Below, piece after piece: positions 17,400-26,040 of a stretch of 64,000 bases of DNA. The DNA lies in NCBI GenBank assembly GCA_036657595.1, contig JAVXFZ010000008.1:1-64000 (forward strand). Reading direction: 5' to 3'. Position 1 is the first letter of the stretch. Each line of letters begins with the position of its first letter. The position numbers and the translations under genes are program-made. The DNA comes from Odoribacter sp036657595 (GTDB taxonomy: Bacteria > Bacteroidota > Bacteroidia > Bacteroidales > Marinifilaceae). Below the pieces are notes generated by a model. It saw nothing but the letters and a program-made list of their open reading frames with translations. It searched no databases and had not been told where the DNA came from.

Positions 17400-18944
17400 A
17401 TGTCGCTAAAAAGGAATATTCTTGACTTAAGAAGAAGGAAAGAGGTGGTACTTCAGGGTGGTGGTGAAGATGCAATTAAGAAGCAGGCTGCAATGGGAAA
17501 ATTGACAGCTCGGGAGCGAATTGAAGGAATCCTTGATAAAGGGTCTTTTCACGAATACGATATGTTCGTAGAGCATCAGTCTAAAGATTTCGATATGGAT
17601 AAAAAGATTCTCCACGGAGATGGTGTTGTGATAGGCACCGGAACGGTATATGGAGAAGCTGTTGCTGTTTATGCGCAAGATTTTACCGTTGCAGGAGGTT
17701 CTTTGGGATTGATGCACGCTCGTAAAATCACTAAAATTATGGATCACGCTATAAAAATGCGTATGCCTCTTATCGGTATTAATGATTCCGGTGGAGCCCG
17801 TATTCAGGAGGGTGTAGATTCATTAGCCGGTTATGGTGAAATTTTTTTCCGTAATACACAGGCTTCGGGAGTGATCCCACAGTTGTCTATTATTTTGGGA
17901 CCTTGTGCGGGAGGAGCTGTTTATTCGCCAGCATTGACGGATTTTGTTTTTGTGGTCGATAATATTTCTAAAATGTTTATTACCGGTCCGGAAGTTGTGA
18001 AAACGGTTCTGGGAGAAGAGGTCAGTATGGAAGATTTGGGTGGTGCGCGTGTTCACGCGGCTATTAGCGGTAATGCTCATTTCTTTGCTCTCTCAGAGGT
18101 TGAATGTTTTGAGCAGATCAAGAAGTTGTTGACTTTTATTCCGTGGAATAATCAACGTAAAGCAAAGACTTTCCCATCGAAACCGCCGAAAGCTGAATAT
18201 AATATTGAAAAGATTTTACCGACGGATCCGACACAACCTTATGATGTTCGTGACGTGATTAGAGCGGTGGTGGATGATTCTGATTTTTTTGAAGTACAAC
18301 AGGATTTTGCACAAAATATTGTGATAGGCTTTGGACGTATTGACGGAGAAACGATCGGTTTTGTAGCCAATCAGCCGTTGGTGCTTGCCGGAGTGCTTGA
18401 TTGTGACTCTGCTGATAAGGCGGGACGTTTTATTCGTTTTTGTGATGCTTTCAATATTCCGATTGTTACGTTTGAGGATATGCCGGGCTATTTGCCGGGC
18501 GTGGAGCAGGAGTATATGGGTGTGATTCGTCACGGTGCGAAGGTGTTGTATGCATACAGTGAGGCAACTGTTCCTAAGATTACGGTGATTTTGCGTAAGG
18601 CTTATGGCGGTGGCTATATTGCGATGAATTCACGTCACTTGAAAGCGGACTTTATGTTTGCTTGGCCTACGGCAGAAATTGCTGTGATGGGACCGGAAGG
18701 TGCGGCTAATATTATTTTCCGTAAGGAAATTAAAGAAGCGGCTAATCCGGAAGAAATGCGTAAACAAAAGGTTGCCGAATATCGTGAGAAGTTTGCTAAT
18801 CCTTATGTGGCTGCCTCAAAAGGATATATTGATTCTGTCATCGAACCGTCTGAAACACGTTTGTTGCTGAAACATTCAATTGAAGTGTCGGGCAATAAAA
18901 CGGTAATGACTCCTGCTAAGAAGCACGGAATCCCTCCGTTCTAA
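17400..18944 (+). CDS. mmdA: Propionyl-CoA carboxylase beta / methylmalonyl-CoA decarboxylase alpha subunit
   Basis: Carboxyltransferase that moves CO2 between biotin and propionyl/methylmalonyl-CoA. The 514 residues form two crotonase-fold halves, with GGSLGLMHARKITK and GINDSGGARIQEGV in the first half and DMPGYLPGVEQE and AYGGGYIAMNS in the second, as in biotin-dependent acyl-CoA carboxylases. The next gene encodes a biotin carrier, but no biotin carboxylase and no membrane decarboxylase subunit is present here. It therefore cannot be said whether the complex carboxylates propionyl-CoA or decarboxylates methylmalonyl-CoA; the latter fits a propionate-forming gut fermenter. Confidence 0.93.
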   Translation: MSLKRNILDLRRRKEVVLQGGGEDAIKKQAAMGKLTARERIEGILDKGSFHEYDMFVEHQSKDFDMDKKILHGDGVVIGTGTVYGEAVAVYAQDFTVAGGSLGLMHARKITKIMDHAIKMRMPLIGINDSGGARIQEGVDSLAGYGEIFFRNTQASGVIPQLSIILGPCAGGAVYSPALTDFVFVVDNISKMFITGPEVVKTVLGEEVSMEDLGGARVHAAISGNAHFFALSEVECFEQIKKLLTFIPWNNQRKAKTFPSKPPKAEYNIEKILPTDPTQPYDVRDVIRAVVDDSDFFEVQQDFAQNIVIGFGRIDGETIGFVANQPLVLAGVLDCDSADKAGRFIRFCDAFNIPIVTFEDMPGYLPGVEQEYMGVIRHGAKVLYAYSEATVPKITVILRKAYGGGYIAMNSRHLKADFMFAWPTAEIAVMGPEGAANIIFRKEIKEAANPEEMRKQKVAEYREKFANPYVAASKGYIDSVIEPSETRLLLKHSIEVSGNKTVMTPAKKHGIPPF

Positions 18945-18962
18945 AAGCAATTAGATTTAATC

Positions 18963-18998
18963 GTTTAATCGGTTGAGGAGATCCCTTACCGGTTAAAC
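18963..18998 (+). promoter_or_regulatory. Intercistronic hairpin between carboxyltransferase and biotin carrier
   Basis: GTTTAATCGGT (18963-18973) pairs with ACCGGTTAAAC (18988-18998) over 11 bp with one G-U pair and a 14-base loop. There is no T tail, so it is not a standard terminator. It lies 32 bases before an unusually good ribosome site (AGGAGGT at 19021-19027). Confidence 0.5.
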
Positions 18999-19030
18999 AA
19001 GTCAACGATTTAATAAATAAAGGAGGTAAA

Positions 19031-19345
19031 ATGACTATAAAATTAGAAAAATTTACGCTGAATGGCGTGGAATATAAAACTCAACTTACCCAAAAGTGGA
19101 TAAACCGGAGAAAATGGGAGGAGCCAAATCCTTATATGTTATATTCTCATATTCCGGGAACGATCTTGCACATTGAGGTGAAGGAAGGACAACAAGTGGA
19201 GGAAGGTGAGGTATTGTTGATTCTTCAGGCGATGAAGATGAGTAATAAATTGACCGCTCCGTTTGCCGGAAAAATAAAGACAATAAGCATCAAAGTCGGG
19301 GATAGAATACCCAAAGGAACCTTGATGATTGAAATGGAAGAATAA
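19031..19345 (+). CDS. Biotin carboxyl carrier protein (biotinyl domain)
   Basis: Small cytoplasmic carrier whose biotin shuttles CO2 for the adjacent carboxyltransferase. Of 104 residues, 40-104 form the biotinyl domain with the biotinylation motif LQAMKM (Lys69) and the matching KVGDRIPKGTLMIEME end. Residues 1-35 are polar and not the Pro/Ala-rich linker typical of longer carriers. It has a strong AGGAGGT ribosome site, rare in Bacteroidota, which suggests high translation relative to the upstream gene. A terminator follows at 19349-19388. Confidence 0.9.
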   Translation: MTIKLEKFTLNGVEYKTQLTQKWINRRKWEEPNPYMLYSHIPGTILHIEVKEGQQVEEGEVLLILQAMKMSNKLTAPFAGKIKTISIKVGDRIPKGTLMIEMEE

Positions 19346-19348
19346 ACG

Positions 19349-19388
19349 AAAGGGGATTGTAGAAGAGATTTTACAGTCCCCTTTTTTC
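19349..19388 (+). terminator. Intrinsic terminator after the biotin carrier gene
   Basis: AAAGGGGATTGTA pairs with TACAGTCCCCTTT (one G-U pair) and is followed by T6. It closes the carboxyltransferase operon. Confidence 0.85.
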
Positions 19389-19414
19389 TTTTTAACTAAT
19401 ATCGTTATACCGCT

Positions 19415-20359
19415 ATGAGCTTTTTTGAAGCCAGGAATATCATTAAGAATTATGCGAATCATCGGGCTTTAGACGATGTTTCGATTGAAATTCCGGAAGG
19501 TGCAATTTATGGATTGTTGGGACCGAACGGTGCCGGTAAGACGTCGTTGATCCGGATTATTAATCAGATTACAGGACCGGATTCCGGAGAGCTTTTTTTC
19601 AAAGGTCGCCGATTGGAACCGACCGATATGAATCGAATCGGTTATCTTCCTGAGGAAAGAGGATTGTATAAAAAAATGAAAGTGGGCGAACAGGCTGTCT
19701 ATTTGGCGCGACTGAAAGGAGTGAGCCGACACGATGCGATCTTGCAATTGAAAGCTTGGTTTGAAAAATTTGAGATCGAGGAATGGTGGGATAAGAAAGT
19801 GGAAGAGCTGTCTAAGGGAATGGCTCAGAAAGTTCAGTTTATCACTACTGTCTTGCACGAGCCGGAGATGTTGATTTTTGACGAACCGTTTAGCGGTTTC
19901 GACCCGATTAATGTCGAATTGCTGAAAAAAGAGATTCTGGAATTGCGTAAAAAAGGAACAACAATTATTTTCTCAACGCATAATATGATGTCGGTCGAGG
20001 AAATATGCAGCCATATCTCTTTGATTAATCGCTCGAAAAAGATTATTGAAGGACCTATTAATCAGATCCGGAATAAGTATGCCAATAATACTTATCAGTT
20101 GATTTGTAAAGATAACAGTGAATTTCAAGCACAAACCGTTATTGGAGAAGAGTTTGAGATCTTGTCAGAGAAAGTTGAAGACGGACAGCACGAAATTATC
20201 CTTCAACGTTTGGAGGTGTGTCCAACAAATACGTTGCTGCGACGCTTGCTTGATAAAACGGATATTATTTCCTATCAAAAAATCATTCCCGGTATGAATG
20301 ATATTTTTATCAAATTGGTCAAGGAAGGGAATAGATCTATAGATTTGAATAACCATTAA
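19415..20359 (+). CDS. ABC transporter ATPase (NatA-like)
   Basis: The 314 residues form one ABC ATPase domain plus a C-terminal extension of the DUF4162 kind. Walker A is GPNGAGKTS at 36-44, the signature LSKGMAQ at 132-138 and Walker B LIFDEP at 153-158, with the switch His in STHNMMS. It partners the permease encoded 20 bp downstream. Related systems export sodium, antibiotics or other solutes; the substrate here is not evident. Confidence 0.9.
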   Translation: MSFFEARNIIKNYANHRALDDVSIEIPEGAIYGLLGPNGAGKTSLIRIINQITGPDSGELFFKGRRLEPTDMNRIGYLPEERGLYKKMKVGEQAVYLARLKGVSRHDAILQLKAWFEKFEIEEWWDKKVEELSKGMAQKVQFITTVLHEPEMLIFDEPFSGFDPINVELLKKEILELRKKGTTIIFSTHNMMSVEEICSHISLINRSKKIIEGPINQIRNKYANNTYQLICKDNSEFQAQTVIGEEFEILSEKVEDGQHEIILQRLEVCPTNTLLRRLLDKTDIISYQKIIPGMNDIFIKLVKEGNRSIDLNNH

Positions 20360-20379
20360 CGACGAATGAATAACGCGAT

Positions 20380-21729
20380 ATGAACAAGACATTCATTATC
20401 ATTGGACGTGAATTTTCTACCCGGGTACGCAAAAAAAGTTTTCTTGTGTTGACTCTGCTGGTGCCTATTTTGATGGCTGGCTTTTATGCTTTTTTGATGT
20501 GGATGCTGCTGAAGGATGACACTCAGGAACGTAAAATTGCCGTTGTCAATCAATCGACTTTGGAGAAACCTTTCGAAAAGATCAATAGTACTACTTTTGA
20601 TTATACGGATAATACGATTACAGAAAGTTCTGCTCCCGAATTTTTGAAGCAAAATAATTATTATGCGGTGATTTGGATCCCTGAAAATGTGATGAATGAT
20701 CCGGAAATTCCTATTTATTCTTTTTCACAGGTTCCGACGGAATTGAAGAATGAGATTGCTGCTCAACTTCGAATTAAAATTGAAAATATTAAACGATCGG
20801 TAGTCATTGCCGAATCGCAAATGCCTGATCTTGAGAAGAAATTGGCAGAGACGGAAACTGCGGTTGTCGTACGCACTTTGAAAGTGTCTGAGGATACCGG
20901 AGAAGCGAAGGAAAGTTCTTCCGAAATCGCCTCTGTTATCGGACTGGTCGGCGGTATGGTGATTTATTTCTTTATCTTTATGTATGCTTCGCAGGTGATG
21001 AAAGGGGTGATCGAGGAAAAGACAAATCGGATTATCGAAGTGTTGGTTTCTTCGGTGAAGCCTTTTCAGTTTTTATTGGGCAAGATTATCGGAGTGGCCG
21101 CCGTCGGATTGGTGCAATTTTTGATATGGGTGGCTTTTGGATTGCTTTTGATTGTTGCAATGCAGACTTTTTTGTTGCCTCAATTGGATATGGAAGCCTT
21201 GCGAAATGTTGGGAATGTAGCCGGCGGATTACAAAGTATGCCGGGTGCTGAAAATCTTAGCGCATCGCAATTGGAGATTATGCAACGGATAGCAATGACA
21301 ATAGATGCTTCTTTTATTGCTAAGTTTTTAGGAGCCTTTCTGTTTTATTTTATCGGTGGTTATCTGCTCTATGCTTCGCTTTTTGCAGCGATCGGTGCTG
21401 CCGTTGACAATGAGACTGATTCTCAGCAATTTCTCACACCGCTTTCTATTATACTGGTTGTTGGGCTATATATTGGTATGGCAGCAATGAGAAGTCCCGA
21501 ATCACCTTTGGTATTTTGGAGTTCGCTGATTCCATTTACTTCGCCTATCGTGATGCTTGTACGCATTCCATTTGGTGTGCCTGCGTGGGAACTGGTTGCT
21601 TCTATGCTGATTTTGGTTGCTTCTTTTATCTTTTTTACTTGGCTATCCGGTAAAATCTATCGCATTGGAATTTTGATGTATGGTAAGAAAGTAACTTGGA
21701 AAGAGCTTTATAAATGGTTGAAATATTGA
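20380..21729 (+). CDS. ABC-2 type permease (NatB-like)
   Basis: The 449 residues have the ABC-2 permease plan: one N-terminal helix (about 20-40), a large extracytoplasmic domain to about 185, then five or six helices. ASQVMKGVIEEKTNRIIEVLVSS around residue 203 is the typical family block that contacts the ATPase. It follows its ATPase gene by 20 bp. This is an exporter of unknown substrate in the inner membrane. A 153-bp gap separates it from transaldolase. Confidence 0.9.
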   Translation: MNKTFIIIGREFSTRVRKKSFLVLTLLVPILMAGFYAFLMWMLLKDDTQERKIAVVNQSTLEKPFEKINSTTFDYTDNTITESSAPEFLKQNNYYAVIWIPENVMNDPEIPIYSFSQVPTELKNEIAAQLRIKIENIKRSVVIAESQMPDLEKKLAETETAVVVRTLKVSEDTGEAKESSSEIASVIGLVGGMVIYFFIFMYASQVMKGVIEEKTNRIIEVLVSSVKPFQFLLGKIIGVAAVGLVQFLIWVAFGLLLIVAMQTFLLPQLDMEALRNVGNVAGGLQSMPGAENLSASQLEIMQRIAMTIDASFIAKFLGAFLFYFIGGYLLYASLFAAIGAAVDNETDSQQFLTPLSIILVVGLYIGMAAMRSPESPLVFWSSLIPFTSPIVMLVRIPFGVPAWELVASMLILVASFIFFTWLSGKIYRIGILMYGKKVTWKELYKWLKY

Positions 21730-21830
21730 TTTTTGAAGTAAAGTAATAAAATAGCAACAGATTTTTATTTTTGTGAAATTGTGAAATTAAAAAATAATCC
21801 GGTTTAATAGTATTATAATGCGGAATATTC

Positions 21831-21838
21831 TAATTTTG
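21831..21838 (+). promoter_or_regulatory. Candidate -7 element for the transaldolase gene
   Basis: TAATTTTG matches TAnnTTTG, 45 bases before the ATG. The -33 region has no clear TTTG at the usual spacing. Confidence 0.35.
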
Positions 21839-21882
21839 TTGCGTGATAGACAAAACTATAAATATTAATAAAATAATAGATT

Positions 21883-22539
21883 ATGAAATTTTTTATCGAC
21901 ACAGCTAATCTGGCACAGATCCGGGAAGCTAATGATATGGGAGTGTTGGACGGTGTGACAACAAATCCTTCATTGATGGCAAAAGAGGGTATCAAGGGTA
22001 TTGAAAATTGCAAAAAACATTACGTAGAGATTTGTAATATTGTAGACGGTGATGTGAGTGCAGAGGTGATTGCTACTGACTATGAAGGAATGATTAAAGA
22101 AGGGGAGGTTTTAGCTGCTTTGCATCCGAATATTGTTGTAAAAGTTCCTTGTATCGCCGATGGTATTAAGGCAATTAAATATTTTTCAAAGAAAGGTATC
22201 CGCACAAACTGTACGCTGGTATTTTCTTCCGGACAAGCATTGTTGGCTGCAAAGGCTGGAGCTACTTATGTTTCGCCATTTGTTGGTCGCTTGGATGATA
22301 TTTGCAGCGATGGTATTGAATTGGTTAGTAAAATCGTAGATATGTATAGCTATTATGGCTTCCATACGCAAGTGTTGGCAGCTTCTATTCGTAATACACA
22401 GCATATTATTCAGTGTATTGAGGTTGGAGCTGACGTAGCTACTTGTCCTTTATCAGCGATTAAAGGTTTATTGAATCACCCCTTGACAGATAGTGGTTTG
22501 GCTAAATTCTTGGAGGATTATAGAAAGGTAAATGCTTAG
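21883..22539 (+). CDS. fsa: Fructose-6-phosphate aldolase / small transaldolase
   Basis: The 218 residues match the short TalC/MipB family of TIM-barrel class I aldolases. The Schiff-base Lys is K87 in VVKVPC, and GVTTNPSLM (24-32) is the family N-terminal block. Such proteins act either as fructose-6-phosphate aldolase or as transaldolase in the non-oxidative pentose phosphate pathway; sequence alone does not decide. TAATTTTG at 21831-21838 is a candidate -7 element. The Sua5-family gene starts nine bases after the stop, so the two are probably cotranscribed. Confidence 0.92.
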   Translation: MKFFIDTANLAQIREANDMGVLDGVTTNPSLMAKEGIKGIENCKKHYVEICNIVDGDVSAEVIATDYEGMIKEGEVLAALHPNIVVKVPCIADGIKAIKYFSKKGIRTNCTLVFSSGQALLAAKAGATYVSPFVGRLDDICSDGIELVSKIVDMYSYYGFHTQVLAASIRNTQHIIQCIEVGADVATCPLSAIKGLLNHPLTDSGLAKFLEDYRKVNA

Positions 22540-22547
22540 TACATTTT

Positions 22548-23156
22548 ATGTATCTTAAATTATTTGAGGATAATCCCAATGCCCGGGATATTCTTAAAGT
22601 AGTCGAAGTGTTAAAGGGCGGCGGCGTTATTATTTATCCGACGGATACAGTATACGCAATGGGCTGTGACATCAATAATGTCAAGGCTGTACAGCGTGTG
22701 TGTCAATTGAAAGGAGTGAAGCCGGAGAAGGCAAACTTCTCGATGATTTGTCGTGACCTGTCGAATATTGCTGCTTATGCGAAAGTGAGCAATGATGTAT
22801 TTAAGGTGATGAAGCATAATCTACCGGGACCTTTTACTTTTGTATTGGCAGCCACGAATAAGTTGCCCAATGCAATGATGAATCGGAGAAAGACGATAGG
22901 TATTCGTATCCCAAATAATTATATTGTGATGTCGATTGTAGAGGAATTAGGCAATCCGTTGCTGACAACCTCTGTGAAGGCTGATGATGATGTAATTGAG
23001 TATTTGACTGATCCGGAATTAATCTATGAAAAATATGAGAAATTGGTGGATTTAGTCATAGATGGTGGATATGGACATAATGTGGCTTCAACGGTGGTCG
23101 ACTGTGGAGAGGATACAATAGAGATAATGCGGCAAGGGATTGGGATCTTGGAATAA
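22548..23156 (+). CDS. L-threonylcarbamoyladenylate synthase family (Sua5/YciO/YrdC)
   Basis: Makes threonylcarbamoyl-AMP from threonine, bicarbonate and ATP for the t6A modification of tRNAs decoding ANN codons. The 202 residues are a single YrdC-like domain with the block IIYPTDTVYAMGCD (30-43), KGVKPEKANFSMIC with the family K and S contacts, and LPGPFTFVLAA. It is YciO-like in length, without a Sua5 C-terminal domain, so it could be a paralogue rather than the main synthase. It follows transaldolase by nine bases. Confidence 0.85.
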   Translation: MYLKLFEDNPNARDILKVVEVLKGGGVIIYPTDTVYAMGCDINNVKAVQRVCQLKGVKPEKANFSMICRDLSNIAAYAKVSNDVFKVMKHNLPGPFTFVLAATNKLPNAMMNRRKTIGIRIPNNYIVMSIVEELGNPLLTTSVKADDDVIEYLTDPELIYEKYEKLVDLVIDGGYGHNVASTVVDCGEDTIEIMRQGIGILE

Positions 23157-23183
23157 TGGAAGAGTTGAAGAGATAAAAAACAG

Positions 23184-23220
23184 TAACTGCCCGGAAAGTA
23201 AATTTTCGGGCAGTTATTTT
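23184..23220. terminator. Bidirectional terminator between convergent genes
   Basis: TAACTGCCCG at 23184-23193 pairs with CGGGCAGTTA at 23207-23216. A T run follows on the plus strand and an A run precedes it, so it can serve both the Sua5-family gene and the minus-strand CDF gene. Confidence 0.8.
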
Positions 23221-23253
23221 GTTTTTAGGAAGGCGGATGAAAGGGAACGTCAT

Positions 23254-24240
23254 TTATTCATTCTCTTCTTCATCATTTTTTGTTAATTCTTTCAGAGTAA
23301 AAATGAGAGGGGTGGAAAATTTAGCAATGCGGTAGACACATTCTTCTACACAACAATGTTCACAATGTTTCTTGGCGCAGGAATCCGAATGTACGGAAAT
23401 TTGTATTCGATCGGAGAATCCTGTTAAGATGGTATCTTGTAATTTCTCGCAGGCACGGTGCCCCTCTTCGATATTGTAATACCACGGTAAGGTCAGGTCG
23501 CAATCCATATAATAATAGCTGCCGTATTTGATCACTTTTAAGTTGTGGACATCAATCCAGTCGGGCTGTCGGCAAGCTGCAATGGTTGTTGCCATTGATT
23601 CAAGCACGTCGTTGTCGGCTTTGTCTAAGAGGTTAGCAACTGTTTTCTTTAATATGGAAATCCCGGTGATGATGATGATTGTACCGAAAATCAAAGCCAA
23701 AGCACTGTCAATCCATCCAATTTTGGTGATATAAAGTAGTATCAATCCGATGACCAATCCGATGGTCGAGTATGTGTCCGATTGTAAGTGTTTCCCGCCT
23801 GCAATCAAGGCAATGGAGTTGTAGCGTTTCCCAATGCGGATGCTGTACCAGCCCATTGCATAATTAATGACACCGGCGATTGCAATGACAACAATACCGA
23901 TGTCTAATTGTTCAATTTTTGCCGGATCAAATAATCGTTTCACACCTTCATAGATGATTAAGCCGCCGGCAATCATAATCAGTAATCCTTCAATAGAAGC
24001 TGAAATGAGTTCGATTTTACCGTGTCCGAACGGATGTTCTTTATCCTTGGGTTGTGCTGCCCATCGTAGGCTATATAGGCTAATAAATCCGGCAGTGACA
24101 TTTACGATACTTTCCATCGCATCGGTCAGGATTCCTACGGAATTGGTCAGATAAAAGGCAAGAAATTTACCGAGCAGTAGCAGTATGGAAAAGGATACAA
24201 TCCACGTCTGTATTTTTTGTTTCAGAGTATCTTCATTCAT
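23254..24240 (-). CDS. Cation diffusion facilitator transporter with a Cys/His-rich tail region
   Basis: The 328 residues form a CDF exporter: about six membrane helices, then a cytoplasmic domain. Metal-site residues are D40 in TDAMES (first site lacks the usual His) and H151/D155 in HLQSD; FGHGKIE (71-77) is a family marker. Unusually, after the cytoplasmic domain there is a Cys cluster C288, C293, C296, C297, C301 with H284, H292 and H295, which could bind a soft or redox metal. The substrate is probably Zn, Fe or Mn; the DxxxS first site leaves this open. It is a single-gene unit next to two tRNAs. Confidence 0.92.
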   Translation of the reverse strand: MNEDTLKQKIQTWIVSFSILLLLGKFLAFYLTNSVGILTDAMESIVNVTAGFISLYSLRWAAQPKDKEHPFGHGKIELISASIEGLLIMIAGGLIIYEGVKRLFDPAKIEQLDIGIVVIAIAGVINYAMGWYSIRIGKRYNSIALIAGGKHLQSDTYSTIGLVIGLILLYITKIGWIDSALALIFGTIIIITGISILKKTVANLLDKADNDVLESMATTIAACRQPDWIDVHNLKVIKYGSYYYMDCDLTLPWYYNIEEGHRACEKLQDTILTGFSDRIQISVHSDSCAKKHCEHCCVEECVYRIAKFSTPLIFTLKELTKNDEEENE

Positions 24241-24353
24241 GATTTCAAAAGATGATATCCGTATTTTTATTTTATCGTCATTAAGATATGTGTTTCTCGG
24301 GAAACGCTATTTTACAGATGCTTACTGTGTTTACAGTGCATCACTCTCAACGT

Positions 24354-24386
24354 GAAAAAAAAGAACTAACATCTGTCAGTCCTTTT
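24354..24386 (-). terminator. Terminator of the tRNA transcript
   Basis: On the minus strand AAGGACT pairs with AGTTCTT (one G-U pair) and a T8 run follows. It lies just downstream of tRNA-Glu. A second hairpin without T tail is at 24317-24342. Confidence 0.65.
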
Positions 24387-24392
24387 AGAGAG

Positions 24393-24464
24393 TAGCGCTA
24401 CCGGGAATCGAACCCGAATTTCAAGAATGAGAATCTTGCGTCCTAACCATTAGACGATAGCGCC
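24393..24464 (-). tRNA. tRNA-Glu (CTC)
   Basis: The minus strand folds as a 72-nt tRNA. The acceptor GGCGCTA pairs with TAGCGCT (first pair G-U), the D arm is GTCTAATGGTTAGGAC, and the T arm contains GGGTTCGAATCCC. The anticodon stem CAAGA/TCTTG encloses TTCTCAT, giving anticodon CTC (GAG codons). CCA is not encoded. A tRNA-Thr gene lies 39 bp upstream on the same strand, so the two are likely cotranscribed. Confidence 0.9.
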
Positions 24465-24503
24465 ATAAATTATTTAAAATAAGCCTATGTAAGTAGGCTT
24501 TGT

Positions 24504-24578
<75 letters not shown>

Positions 24579-24752
24579 CTATACTGAAACTTTCAAATTA
24601 CTTTACGATGTATAAATTGAAAGAACTTCGTTCGCTTATCTTTGAAGACTTTCTTTGCAATAGCTCCATTGAAAAGCGGTACAAATGTAATACAATTACA
24701 ATGTTTATACAAATTTTCTGTACAAAAGTTTTTCGTAGATTATTATCTCTTC

Positions 24753-26033
24753 TTATATGGAGGATGTGGCGAGCATCTGTATCTCTAAACAGAATACTTC
24801 GTCAGTGATCCGGATGCTTGCGTGTAAGTTATTCTTTTGACAAATACTTTTGACAATAGCCAATCCTAATCCTGTCGCTTCTTTTTCTGTACTGCATTTT
24901 TTAAAACGGGCAAATAGGTCACCCTCTGGAATTTCCTTGTTGTAGGAATTATATACTTGTAATGTGGTACTTGTCGTTTCTATTCGAATATATCCCTCTT
25001 TTGTATTATACCGAATGGCATTCGATAACACGTTGGATGCCAGTATTTCAGCTAATTGGGGATGTAAATTTAATTGTAGAGGTTCTGTATATTGTTTTTG
25101 GATAGTTAATCCCTTCATTTCTATAATATCTTCGTATGCGCTTAGGAAATCATTCAGGAAATCATTTAATTTGATTGGATTTTCTGCCGGGAACTGATCG
25201 CTATTGATTTTTGCAATCATAAACATAAAACGGTTCAGGCGGATAATATGATCTACTGCACTACTGACAGATCGGATTAATTCTGTATGTTTTTCGCTGT
25301 TGCCTTCGCTCTGCTGTAACAATTCAAGACGAGCTTTTACAACCGATAAGGGGGTTTGTAATTCGTGTGAAGTGTTTTCTGTCAATTCTCGCAATGATAG
25401 ATAATCTCCTTGAATCCGATCAATCATTCGGTTGAGCGTTCGTTTTAATATATTGAATTCATCTACTTGACAAATAGTTACTTGTATAGCGTGTAGGCTA
25501 ATCAGATCAACTTCTTTTAATTGTTCTAATATTTGATAAAAAGGATGCCATAGTTTGGCAACAAACCATTTCGTCTGCCAGAAGGAAAATAGAGTAAACA
25601 GTATAAATAAGATAATTAGGGATACGGCAACAGCTCCTAAAATATCTTCCGTATCTACGGTTGATTGCCATAGTGTTATTAAAAAATTATCATTGCCGTT
25701 TTTTTGAGTATAGGATAAAAGACGAAAGACGACATTTTCTTTTTTATATTCACTATAAACAATAGTGTCTCTAATATATTCTTGTAGGAATACATCTTTT
25801 GCGACAAGCGTGCCCGTTAAACGGCTATTATTTAATAGGGGATTGTCCCATATTTCCACTGTCCCATTTTTCGCGACTTCATATTCTATATTTTGTCTGT
25901 ATTCCCTCAGAGTATGATCGGCCGAACGGCGTATGAAATGAGTAATGATTAGGTAGTGTGAAAGACTGCCTACCACTAACACCAATAATAATACAATAAA
26001 AGTATATCTTTTATATATTTTTGATAATTTCAT
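24753..26033 (-). CDS. Sensor histidine kinase
   Basis: Membrane-bound HisKA-type kinase that phosphorylates the response regulator encoded just upstream. The 426 residues have a membrane helix at about 11-30, a periplasmic sensor of about 100 residues, a second helix near 132-155, a HAMP-like linker, the H-box NTSHELQTPLSVV, the N-box LASNVLSNAIRYN and the G-box GLGLAIV. A long G1 region is reduced. It starts seven bases after the response regulator stop, so the two are co-translated. The PepSY-like lipoprotein gene is divergent from this pair and is the likely target or signal partner (inference). Confidence 0.93.
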   Translation of the reverse strand: MKLSKIYKRYTFIVLLLVLVVGSLSHYLIITHFIRRSADHTLREYRQNIEYEVAKNGTVEIWDNPLLNNSRLTGTLVAKDVFLQEYIRDTIVYSEYKKENVVFRLLSYTQKNGNDNFLITLWQSTVDTEDILGAVAVSLIILFILFTLFSFWQTKWFVAKLWHPFYQILEQLKEVDLISLHAIQVTICQVDEFNILKRTLNRMIDRIQGDYLSLRELTENTSHELQTPLSVVKARLELLQQSEGNSEKHTELIRSVSSAVDHIIRLNRFMFMIAKINSDQFPAENPIKLNDFLNDFLSAYEDIIEMKGLTIQKQYTEPLQLNLHPQLAEILASNVLSNAIRYNTKEGYIRIETTSTTLQVYNSYNKEIPEGDLFARFKKCSTEKEATGLGLAIVKSICQKNNLHASIRITDEVFCLEIQMLATSSI

Positions 26034-26040
26034 ATTTCCG

